52,528 nt of DNA from JBCDCB01 sp039182735 (GTDB lineage Bacteria > Planctomycetota > Phycisphaerae > Phycisphaerales > UBA1924). Made by a program: the position numbers and the translations under genes. How positions within the stretch are numbered: the first letter of the stretch is position 1; each line of letters opens with the position of its first letter. Location: assembly GCA_039182735.1 (NCBI GenBank), contig JBCDCB010000019.1:1-52528 (forward strand). The letters run 5' to 3'. The notes under the pieces were generated by a model that was not told the DNA's origin, searched no databases, and saw nothing but the letters and a program-made list of their open reading frames with translations. Below are positions 44,929 to 52,528 of this stretch, piece after piece.

Positions 44929-46092
44929 TTACCCCCCGCTCGCAGGCGTGTTCGTGCCGCCGCCCGCGGTGGGCGAGACGGGCATACCCGGGCGCACGCG
45001 CTGGATGCCCTTGGTGACGTACCGCTCGCCGGCTTCGAGCCCGCTGGTGACGAGCACGAGCCCGCCGTCGTAGGTCCCGCCCAACTCGACGCCGCGACGC
45101 GACGGGATGTTGTCGGCATCGACGACCCAGAGGAACCGCCCGCCGAGGTCATTGGCGATCGCGTCTTCACGCACAAGGACCGCGCCGGAGATTTCCTGGA
45201 ACGGCACACGCACCCGCGCGAAGAGACCCGGGAAGAGCCCGCCATCGACGTTCGGGAACGACGCGCGGACCTGGATGGTGCCGGTGCCGGCATCGACCTC
45301 GTTCGAGACGTAGTCGATCTGGCCCTCGTGCGGATAGCCCTCTTCGTCCATGAGTCCGAGCCGCGCGGGGATCGGCTGCTGCTCGCGGAGATTGCCGCGG
45401 TCGCCCTGCGCGAGGTATCGCAGCGTGATGCGTTCGCTGACGTCGAAGTAGCAGTGCATCGGGCGCATCGTGACAACGGTGGCGAGGAGCGTGCGCTCGC
45501 CGTCGCCCACAAGGTTGCCCACATCGACGTAGTTCCGATCGACGCGCCCCGCGATCGGCGAAACCACCCGCGTGTAGCTGAGCTGCAGTTCCGTTTCGTC
45601 GAGCGTCGCCGCGGCGAGGCGGATTTCGGCCGCGAGCCGATCGACCTCCGCCTGCTGCTCGATGACTTCGAGCTCGGTCGCCGCCTGACGTTCCAGCGCT
45701 TCCTTCACACGGCGCAGGCGTGACTCCGCGGCGTCGCGCTGCGCTTGCACGCGCTCCTTGGATGCGCGGGCTTCGCGCACCGCGATCTCGTAGGTGTCGG
45801 GCTCGATCGTGAACAGGACATCGCCGACCTCGACCTGCGTGCTCTCCGTGAAGTGGATCTCACGCAGAAATCCCGGCACGCGAGCGCGGATCTCCGCCCG
45901 GTCCACCGCCTCGAGCGTGCCCGTGTAATAGAGGTACTCCGGCACGTCGCGCACGACCGGCTCCTCCACCACGACCTCAGGTGGCGGCGGGGGTGCCGGC
46001 GGTTCCGGCTCCTCGCATGCGCTGAGCGCGCACGCGGCGAAGCAAGCCGCGATGATTCGACAAGTGTTTCCGAGCGATCGGCGTGCATACAT
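44929..46092 (-). CDS. RND efflux pump periplasmic adaptor (membrane fusion lipoprotein)
   Basis: The 387-residue protein has a lipobox (LSAC, lipidated Cys26 from ATG 46092), then a Pro-rich linker, the barrel and lipoyl parts (YYTGTLEAVDRAEIRARVPGFL; TQVEVGDVLFTIEPD), a coiled-coil hairpin (ERVQAQRDAAESRLRRVKEALERQ) and the beta domain. This is the AcrA/MexA architecture. A TTG nine bases upstream is an alternative start. It is the first gene of the operon and is divergent from the FHA-ATPase gene. Confidence 0.93.
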   Translation of the reverse strand: MYARRSLGNTCRIIAACFAACALSACEEPEPPAPPPPPEVVVEEPVVRDVPEYLYYTGTLEAVDRAEIRARVPGFLREIHFTESTQVEVGDVLFTIEPDTYEIAVREARASKERVQAQRDAAESRLRRVKEALERQAATELEVIEQQAEVDRLAAEIRLAAATLDETELQLSYTRVVSPIAGRVDRNYVDVGNLVGDGERTLLATVVTMRPMHCYFDVSERITLRYLAQGDRGNLREQQPIPARLGLMDEEGYPHEGQIDYVSNEVDAGTGTIQVRASFPNVDGGLFPGLFARVRVPFQEISGAVLVREDAIANDLGGRFLWVVDADNIPSRRGVELGGTYDGGLVLVTSGLEAGERYVTKGIQRVRPGMPVSPTAGGGTNTPASGG

Positions 46093-46239
46093 GTCGCGCA
46101 ATCTAGCCGATCACCCTCTCGGAAAGGACGATCGATCCCTGATCGCGTAGGCTTTCGCGAACCGCGCGACACCGGGGCCGAGCCCGCGAGTCTTACCCCG
46201 GATCCAGACGCGGACGAACAAGAGGCCCGGGCCGCGCAC

Positions 46240-47904
46240 GTGTACAAGCTCGTCAGCAACGACAAGTCGATCGGGGAAGTCGATCTCGCCGACAAGCCCG
46301 TGGAGTTCGGTCGCCACGGCGATAACGACGTCCGCCTCCGGGGCAACGAGCAGGCCAGCCGCTTCCACTGCGTGATCGAACGCGCCCCCTCGGGCGACTG
46401 GGTAATCCGCGATCTGGGCTCGCGCAACGGCACGTTCGTCAACGGCAACGCTGTCACCCATCACGTGCTCGAAGACGGGGACGTGATTTCTCTCGGGATG
46501 CACAAGTTCCGCGTCAAGGCGAGGTCGAAGCCCGAGCAGAAAGGCACCCGCAACGGGGATCGGGACCGCAAGAAGACGCCGGTGCCCGCGCAGGCGGAAT
46601 CCCACGCCGACGCTCGCGCCAGGCAGCGGGCGACCGCCGCCCCGTGGGCCGGGACGCTGATCGCGGCAATCGACGACCTGCCCCCGAAGGACTCCGTGCT
46701 CGAGTCGGTCACGCTCCTCGATGCCGACGGCAGGCCGTCGGCCGCCCTCGAAAGTGAGGCCCCGGGCTCTCAGTTCATCCGCCTGCTGCTCCTGCTCGCC
46801 CGCAAGTCTCGCGGGACCGACATCCACACCGAGCCCCGCGGCGACGACATGCTCGTCCGCATGCGCGTGGACGGGACCATGGTCACCATCGTCGAGGCGC
46901 CCCTCGCGGTGGGCGAACTCGGTTTCGGCGTCATCAAAATCGCCTCCCAGATCAAGCAGGCCTCGAAGCGCTCGATCCAAGAAGGCCACTTCGCCGCCCG
47001 CTTCGCCGATCGGCGTGTCGATTACCGCGTCTCCTTCACCCCCACGACGCAGGGGCAGAAGCTCGTCCTCCGCGTGCTCGACCCGCTCGGCGCACCCCAG
47101 CGTCTCGCGGAACTGGGCTTCCCGTCTTACATGTACGACCGGCTGCAGGGCGTCTGCCGACAGGACGCCGGCATGGTGCTCGTCTGCGGGCCCACCGGGT
47201 CTGGCAAGACCACCACGCTCTACAACGCGCTCCGCGAGATCGATCGTGACCGCCGAAACGTCATCACGATCGAAGACCCCGTCGAGTACTCGCTCGAAGG
47301 CGTGACGCAGATCCCCGTCTCGGACAACTCGGGGTTCAGCGAGATCCTGCGCTCAGTCTTGCGGCAGGACCCGGACGTCATCCTTGTCGGCGAGATCCGC
47401 GACGCAGAAACCGCCAAAACGGCGATGCAGGCCGCGATGACCGGCCACGTCGTCTTCTCCACCGTGCATGCCAAGGACACCATCGGCGCGATCTTCCGGC
47501 TCTTGGATCTCGGCGTCGAGCCGTACCTCGTCGCAAACTCGATCGACCTGATCGTCGCCCAGCGCTTGCTGCGGATGCTGTGCCCGCACTGCAAGCGGTC
47601 GGTCCCGGTGACGCCGGGGCAAGCCAGCAAGATGGGGCGGTTCCTGGAGAGCCAGCGCGAGACCTACACGCCGGTCGGCTGCGCAAAGTGCCTCAAGACG
47701 GGGTACCGCGGCAGGCGAGCGATTTTTGAGATGCTCGACTTCAACGACGAGCTCCGCGACTGCGTGCTCCACGAGCCGAGCATCACGACGATCCGCAATG
47801 TCATCAGTCAGGGCGTCTTCACGAGCCTGCAGCAGTCGGGCTGGCAGCTGGCGGCACGCGGGGAAACCTCGATGGAAGAGGTGGAACGGGTCTCCAGCGG
47901 GTGA
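46240..47904 (+). CDS. FHA-domain fused to a GspE/PilB-type secretion/pilus ATPase
   Basis: The 554-residue protein (GTG 46240) begins with an FHA domain (about residues 5-90: VEFGRHGDNDVRL, ASRFHCVIE, DLGSRNGTFVNG). A charged linker follows, then a type II/IV secretion ATPase (about 165-554) with Walker A GPTGSGKTTTLY (residues 317-328), DPDVILVGEIRDAETA, the His box TGHVVFSTVHAKDT and the zinc cysteines C448/C451 and C481/C484. The usual GspE N-terminal domain is replaced by FHA, so pilus or secretion activity may be tuned by Ser/Thr phosphorylation. No other pilus or secretion gene is adjacent. Confidence 0.9.
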   Translation: MYKLVSNDKSIGEVDLADKPVEFGRHGDNDVRLRGNEQASRFHCVIERAPSGDWVIRDLGSRNGTFVNGNAVTHHVLEDGDVISLGMHKFRVKARSKPEQKGTRNGDRDRKKTPVPAQAESHADARARQRATAAPWAGTLIAAIDDLPPKDSVLESVTLLDADGRPSAALESEAPGSQFIRLLLLLARKSRGTDIHTEPRGDDMLVRMRVDGTMVTIVEAPLAVGELGFGVIKIASQIKQASKRSIQEGHFAARFADRRVDYRVSFTPTTQGQKLVLRVLDPLGAPQRLAELGFPSYMYDRLQGVCRQDAGMVLVCGPTGSGKTTTLYNALREIDRDRRNVITIEDPVEYSLEGVTQIPVSDNSGFSEILRSVLRQDPDVILVGEIRDAETAKTAMQAAMTGHVVFSTVHAKDTIGAIFRLLDLGVEPYLVANSIDLIVAQRLLRMLCPHCKRSVPVTPGQASKMGRFLESQRETYTPVGCAKCLKTGYRGRRAIFEMLDFNDELRDCVLHEPSITTIRNVISQGVFTSLQQSGWQLAARGETSMEEVERVSSG

Positions 47905-48511
47905 ACCGCCGATTGGGAGCCGGGCATGGCTCTCAGAGAACCGTTCGAAACGCCACGGTCCGGTTTCCCAGGCCGAGGCGTGACTCCTCAGTGGTGTGGC
48001 AGTCTGTTGGGATTCCGCTCCCGAGATCCCGAAACGCGGGTCGATCAGTGACCTAATCGACTCACGACTCCCTGCGCCCCGACCGGCGACAGGCAAAGTA
48101 TGCGCTCTGATATCGGGTGGTCAATCCAAATCGCAAAAACGCACGCACACAGATGACCGTCGGCCCCCCGTGGCTTGCGATGAGAGAACATCCCCCGATG
48201 CTCTCGCACGTCTGGATTCTATTCACTTCGCCGGCGCTGCAACACCGACGAAGCGAGCACAGGGAATCCGTGGCTATATGCTTCGTCGTCGCTTCGGCAT
48301 TGCACCATGCAACAACAGGCACCACGGAGGAGTCAGCTACTTGTTCGAGTGGGATTGCTTCCCCCCACTCATGCCCGGCGCCCTTTCGGTCGCCAGACTT
48401 CTCAACGCGAAGAGTCTACCCCATCAGGGACGCGCGTCAAACGCTTGTTGCCCCGATGGAGCGTGTTTTTCTCGTACTCGCGTATACGCGACCGGCAACG
48501 CCTCGATCGGC
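47905..48511. other. 607-bp gap without a recognisable gene
   Basis: Between the FHA-ATPase stop and the nitrilase stop no frame shows gene-like signals. Readings that stay open lack a start with a Shine-Dalgarno and are rich in Cys, His, Arg and Ser, unlike the real proteins here. GC is visibly lower than in the neighbours. A hairpin near its start may be a terminator. I checked for RNase P RNA and SRP RNA core motifs and saw none. Confidence 0.5.
47914..47935 (+). terminator. weak hairpin after the FHA-ATPase gene
   Basis: TGGGAGCC (47914-47921) pairs with GGCTCTCA (47928-47935) with one G-U pair around a six-base loop, nine bases after the stop. There is no T-tract, so termination is uncertain. 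Confidence 0.3.
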
Positions 48512-49303
48512 TCAGAGATCGTCGCGGCGGTCTCGCCACGCCGGGAACGTCCCGCGCCACGACCGAACAACGCCCGGCTCGACGTCCGCCGAGAGCACCG
48601 TCGCGTCGGCACCCGCCTCCGCCACGACCTCGCCCGTCGGCGAGACGACGATCGACCCGCCGGCGTAGCCCAAAACCGGGTCTGTGCCCACGCGGTTCAC
48701 CGCGAACACGTACGCCTGATTCTCGATCGCCCGGGCGATCGCCAGCGCCCGCCAATGGAACGCCCGCGTGTCCGGCCAGTTGGCGATCACCGCGAACGCC
48801 TCGGCCCCCTTCGAGAGCCCCGCCCGGTACAGCTCCGGGAATCGCAGGTCGTAGCAGATCGTCTGGCAGAGCGCGAGCGACTCGTCGAGGTCGCCGCCCG
48901 TCCCCCATCCAACGACCCCGACCGACTTGCCGCCCTCGAAGCGTTCACCTTCGCGACCGTACGAGAAGGGGTGCAGCTTGTCGTAGGAACCGGCGAGTTC
49001 GCCCCGAGGATCGAAGCACAGCGCTCGATTGCGGGCCTTCGCGCCCCGGTCTCCGGCGATGGTGATCCCGCCCATCGCCCAAGCATCGTGCGAGCGTGCG
49101 AGGTCGCGGATGAAGCCGGCGCTCTCGCCGCCCCCGTCGTGCGTTGCCTCGACGTTGAGCGAAAAGCCGGTGTCGAACATCTCGGGCAGGACGATCAGGT
49201 CGCCGCCGCCGATCTCGACGCCTTTGAGCATCGCACGCACGCGATCATGGTTCGCGGGCTTGTCTTCCCAGACGATGTCGGATTGGACGAGGTGGACGCG
49301 CAC
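48512..49303 (-). CDS. nitrilase-family carbon-nitrogen hydrolase (omega-amidase-like)
   Basis: The 263-residue protein has the catalytic triad of the family: Glu in VLPEMFDTGFS, Lys in YDKLHPFSYGREGERFEGG and Cys in CYDLRFPELYR. The GFSLN and HPFSYGxExExF patterns are those of the YafV/NIT2 omega-amidase subgroup, which removes amide nitrogen from alpha-ketoglutaramate-type substrates in methionine salvage and glutamine transamination. The substrate is inferred from that similarity. The LuxR-type gene lies 29 bases upstream on the same strand. Confidence 0.88.
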   Translation of the reverse strand: MRVHLVQSDIVWEDKPANHDRVRAMLKGVEIGGGDLIVLPEMFDTGFSLNVEATHDGGGESAGFIRDLARSHDAWAMGGITIAGDRGAKARNRALCFDPRGELAGSYDKLHPFSYGREGERFEGGKSVGVVGWGTGGDLDESLALCQTICYDLRFPELYRAGLSKGAEAFAVIANWPDTRAFHWRALAIARAIENQAYVFAVNRVGTDPVLGYAGGSIVVSPTGEVVAEAGADATVLSADVEPGVVRSWRGTFPAWRDRRDDL

Positions 49304-49332
49304 GGCGTCAGCCTATGCGAACACGCAAAGGC

Positions 49333-50097
49333 TCAGGAGAGCGTGGTCGCCGAGCGATCGCCGAGCGGGCTCTCGGTGCACAGACGCCGGCACGCCTGCA
49401 TCAGGTGCAGGCGGCTGCGGACGTCCGCGTTGCGGAAGATCCGCTTCAGGTGCGCGCGCACGGCGTGGTAGGTCATCTCGGTCTGGTCCGCGATCTGCTC
49501 GTCGTCGAGCCCTTCCAGCACGAGCCGCAGCACGCGGCGGGAGGGCATCGTCAGTTCGCGCAGCCATTCGGGCTCGCGGACCCAGGCCCGCGCCCAGCAG
49601 CTCGCGACGAGCGGCGCGAGGGCCGACGCCTTGGCCAGTTGTTCGCGTGTGAGTGAGCTGGTGCCGTCGGATGCGATCGCGATCGCGAGGGCGATGCCGT
49701 CGGGGCGGCGAAAGACCGCGAGCGCCCGCGCCTTGCCGAGCGAGGCCTGCTCGAACTGGCTGACGAGGCTCACAACGTGGTCGCCATCGGAGATCCGAAG
49801 ATCGGCGGGACAAGCGTCGGCGAGCTCGCCGAAGAGCCCGGTGGCTCCTTCACGCGATTCGGCGCAGACGCGTGCGAGCGTGGCATCGGGGCCGAGCCCC
49901 TGTTCGAAGACCGCAACGCCCGCGACGCAGACGCCGATGCGCTGGCGGATCTCTTCGCACAGCGTGTCGAGGAGTCCGATGTTGTCCGGAAGGCCTTGCC
50001 CGCAGATCGAGCCGAGCTCGAACGCGGCCTCCGCCAGTGACTGGCGATCGAGGGCGACAGGTTCGGCGGGGGGCGCTGCGTCTGCCATGATGAGCAT
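49333..50097 (-). CDS. LuxR-type helix-turn-helix transcriptional regulator
   Basis: The 254-residue protein starts at ATG 50097, set by AAGGAGA upstream. The first 180 residues resemble a GAF-like sensor fold (FGLGPDATLARVC-type strands, DGDHVVSLVSQFEQASLGKARALAVFRR). The C-terminus is a LuxR HTH: MPSRRVLRLVLEGLDDEQIADQTEMTYHAVRAHLKRIFRNADVRSRLHLM. No receiver Asp pocket is visible, so it is not a standard response regulator. It is followed by the nitrilase gene on the same strand, perhaps its target. Confidence 0.78.
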   Translation of the reverse strand: MLIMADAAPPAEPVALDRQSLAEAAFELGSICGQGLPDNIGLLDTLCEEIRQRIGVCVAGVAVFEQGLGPDATLARVCAESREGATGLFGELADACPADLRISDGDHVVSLVSQFEQASLGKARALAVFRRPDGIALAIAIASDGTSSLTREQLAKASALAPLVASCWARAWVREPEWLRELTMPSRRVLRLVLEGLDDEQIADQTEMTYHAVRAHLKRIFRNADVRSRLHLMQACRRLCTESPLGDRSATTLS

Positions 50098-50456
50098 GCC
50101 TCGTCTCCTTTGGCGATTCCGCCGAGCCGGACGTGGCAGCGAACACGCAGCAAGGCCCGGGGATTCCGCCAGTCTGGTCTGCGAGACGCGATTGGGAACC
50201 TCACCCGAGCGCCTCGCGGCTTCACACAAGTGCCGGCGTCGCGGTCGAGCGACGCAAGCACCCACCTCTTCCCGAGGCCCGCCCGATGAGGCGGGGCCGC
50301 TCCTCCGGGCCATCACGGAGCCCGGCACAACGATCGGCGTCCTCAGACGTGGAGCCTCTACGCGATGCGGTTGAGCGCGGATCCTGCCTATTGGCAGCAT
50401 TTTGCATACATTGGCCTAAGTGCGGACCAACAAGGGCATTACCGCTCGGAGTCCGT
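50098..50456. other. 359-bp upstream region of the LuxR-type gene, with a candidate promoter
   Basis: No gene is seen. On the minus strand, TTGGTC (50425-50430) and TATGCA (50403-50408) are spaced by 16 bases and could be a promoter for the LuxR-type gene, which would have a leader of about 300 bases. The 50395-50460 part is AT-rich, next to the HEPN gene stop. Several short inverted repeats in the GC-rich remainder look random. Confidence 0.35.
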
Positions 50457-51002
50457 TCAATTCCGCTTGTTCAGCCGGCTACCAAGCAGACATGCAAGCA
50501 GGAAGAGCCGGCGATCCTCGTCACTCTTGTCTAAGCCGCGAAGAGCACGAACCGCCGAGTTCGCGTCTGAAATCAACCGCTTCGCCTCGTCGCGCGGTAT
50601 CGCCTTTGAGAAGTCGTAGTCGGCGTGGTGACGTGCCTCGCGAAGTTCAATGAACTTCTCGGCGACTTGGCTCAACTCCACTTGGAGCGGAGAACCTGGC
50701 TGCTGCCGTACGTCATCGAGGGCCGGCGCATGCTGTTTGAGCTTTCCCTTCCCAGGGTCCTTGAACCAGTCAGCGGCCTGTCTGACCTGTGCGTGGTCAA
50801 TGCTCCTCCGCAGCCTAGCCCTCAGGAGACTTGCGGTGCTGCCCGTACTTGCGACGGTTGTCACCGCTTGTTCGCACAACTCGTGAAAGAGCGCGTAGTA
50901 CGCTGTGGAAACGGCTCGCCGCAGGTTGGCCTGCTTTGGCTTCGAGTCGTCTCGCTTTGCGAGGTGCTCCGCCTGCTCGATCAGGTCATCGACAAAGCCC
51001 AT
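50457..51002 (-). CDS. HEPN-domain protein, candidate RNase toxin
   Basis: The 181-residue all-helical protein has VSTAYYALFHELCEQAV (residues 31-47), the first signature helix of HEPN domains, and LREARHHADYD (120-130) with an RX4H catalytic motif from Arg121 to His126. HEPN proteins of this type are often metal-independent RNases or toxins. The gene follows the 106-residue partner by 15 bases on the same strand. Its DNA is AT-richer than the surroundings, hinting at acquisition. A non-toxic structural HEPN role cannot be excluded. Confidence 0.72.
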   Translation of the reverse strand: MGFVDDLIEQAEHLAKRDDSKPKQANLRRAVSTAYYALFHELCEQAVTTVASTGSTASLLRARLRRSIDHAQVRQAADWFKDPGKGKLKQHAPALDDVRQQPGSPLQVELSQVAEKFIELREARHHADYDFSKAIPRDEAKRLISDANSAVRALRGLDKSDEDRRLFLLACLLGSRLNKRN

Positions 51003-51017
51003 GGGACCAGACCTCTC

Positions 51018-51338
51018 TCAAGCACCCGAGCTCATCGGATCTTCGTCAAGATCAGACGGACGCGAGTAGGTCACGTACACGAATCGTGTCCGATCAACCT
51101 CAGCCACCGCCTCGCGGATCTTGTCGGCAATGGGATCGAGGATGGCTGACGTCCACTGTTCCTCGGTCGTTGATTCAGAGAGCACAACGGTGGCATACAC
51201 GGCAGGGTCACCATCATGGTCGTCGGCAACTTCAATATCGAGCCGCTCGACGACCACCGTTTGCGAGAGCGCGTTTGGTGCATCGACCAGCGGCTTCAGG
51301 CTTTCAATGATGGCCTGTTCGTCGCTCACTCTGCCCAT
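51018..51338 (-). CDS. small alpha/beta partner of the HEPN protein
   Basis: The 106-residue acidic protein (GGAGG precedes ATG 51338) has a strand-helix pattern, TVVVERLDIEVADDHDGDPAVYATVVL, then WTSAILDPIADKIREAVAEVDRTRFVYVTYSR. It has no nucleotidyltransferase GSxxxG motif, so it is not the usual MNT antidote of HEPN-MNT pairs. Placement before the HEPN gene with a 15-base gap fits an antitoxin or accessory role. It starts 26 bases after the enolase stop on the same strand. No known family is recognised. Confidence 0.6.
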   Translation of the reverse strand: MGRVSDEQAIIESLKPLVDAPNALSQTVVVERLDIEVADDHDGDPAVYATVVLSESTTEEQWTSAILDPIADKIREAVAEVDRTRFVYVTYSRPSDLDEDPMSSGA

Positions 51339-51364
51339 GACCTACCTCCAAGCAATGGTAGACC

Positions 51365-52388
<1,024 letters not shown>

Positions 52389-52399
<11 letters not shown>

Positions 52400-52528
52400 C
52401 GGCGACGAGGGCGGTTTTGCCCCGAACCTCAAGGACAACGAGGACGCCCTGAAGATCATCGAGGAGGCCACCGACAAGGCCGGCTACAAGTGGGGTGAGC
52501 AGATCTTTGTCGCCCTCGACCCCGCGAC
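52389..52528 (+). pseudogene. inverted fragment of a second, divergent enolase gene
   Basis: On the plus strand this encodes STAVGDEGGFAPNLKDNE followed by a segment with ALKIIEEATDKAG and YKWGEQIFVALDPA. That corresponds to the middle of enolase, also encoded on the minus strand near 51920-52070, but the residues differ (KDNEDALKII versus ANNEEALKVC) and the DNA is clearly not identical. It has no start and runs off the window end. It is either a chimeric join or the remnant of an inversion involving a second eno allele. Confidence 0.75.

Noticed and set aside
42391..45723. 1,110-codon open frame antisense to the RND pump and adaptor
   Set aside because: It mirrors the codon pattern of the real genes on the other strand, is rich in Arg, His, Asp and Glu without domains, and is a product of high GC.
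47996..49471. 491-codon plus-strand frame through the gap at 48 kb and the nitrilase gene
   Set aside because: Half is antisense to the nitrilase gene, and the gap half lacks a Shine-Dalgarno-supported start and has atypical Cys/His/Arg content.

Overview
The window is a densely coded, high-GC bacterial chromosome segment. It most resembles a planctomycete of the class Phycisphaerae. The pointers are several membrane proteins carrying the zinc-ribbon motif CxxCGYD(L/I)RG...CxECG, a secreted protein ending in tandem dockerin-like GD(V/A)NGDG repeats, and a murC-murB-ddl-ftsQ cluster with no ftsA or ftsZ after it. This taxonomic reading is an inference from gene content and motifs; no rRNA lies in the window.

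Layout. 1-2.6 kb: small membrane proteins, a 2-hydroxyacid dehydrogenase with clpS, and an HU protein. 2.6-7.1 kb: trpE, an ExbD/TonB-like pair, an Rrf2 regulator and a secreted protein. 7.1-11.2 kb (minus): Nudix hydrolase and an NfeD protease-NfeD-FloA membrane-microdomain operon. 11.3-17.0 kb (plus): murC-murB-ddl-ftsQ-membrane protein, then greA. 17.0-20.6 kb (minus): ileS and a DUF2617-like gene. 20.8-23.7 kb (plus): HEAT-repeat protein, small membrane protein and aroK, linked by ATGA overlaps behind a structured leader. 23.7-25.3 kb (minus): PilZ, Fur-family and GNAT genes. 25.4-29.2 kb (plus): two zinc-ribbon membrane paralogues, ispG, and a membrane protein gene split by one in-frame TAG. 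29.25-30.8 kb (minus): dockerin-bearing secreted protein. 31.1-32.6 kb (plus): rpsL, rpsG and the tmRNA gene ssrA. 32.6-33.8 kb: an insert of about 1.2 kb between the tmRNA 3' end and a near-perfect 23-bp copy of it. 33.8-36.4 kb: another zinc-ribbon membrane protein, a TRIC channel, a YegP-like protein and PPK2. 36.5-41.8 kb: a small secreted protein, an FHA-GAF-PP2C phosphatase facing a kinase-TPR protein, and a DUF1801 protein. 41.8-46.1 kb (minus): an RND efflux pump and its adaptor. 46.2-47.9 kb: a type II secretion/type IV pilus ATPase with an N-terminal FHA domain. 48.5-51.3 kb (minus): nitrilase-family amidohydrolase, LuxR-type regulator, and a HEPN protein with a small partner. 51.4-52.5 kb: enolase, broken at the window end by an inverted piece of a second, divergent enolase.

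Much of the window is housekeeping: cell wall synthesis, translation, shikimate/tryptophan and isoprenoid pathways. The parts most worth a second look are the duplicated tmRNA 3' end and its insert, the HEPN pair behind eno, the natural Arg at the streptomycin-resistance position of S12, the stop-interrupted membrane gene, the structured leader at 20.7 kb, and the enolase inversion junction, which looks like an assembly or amplification chimera.
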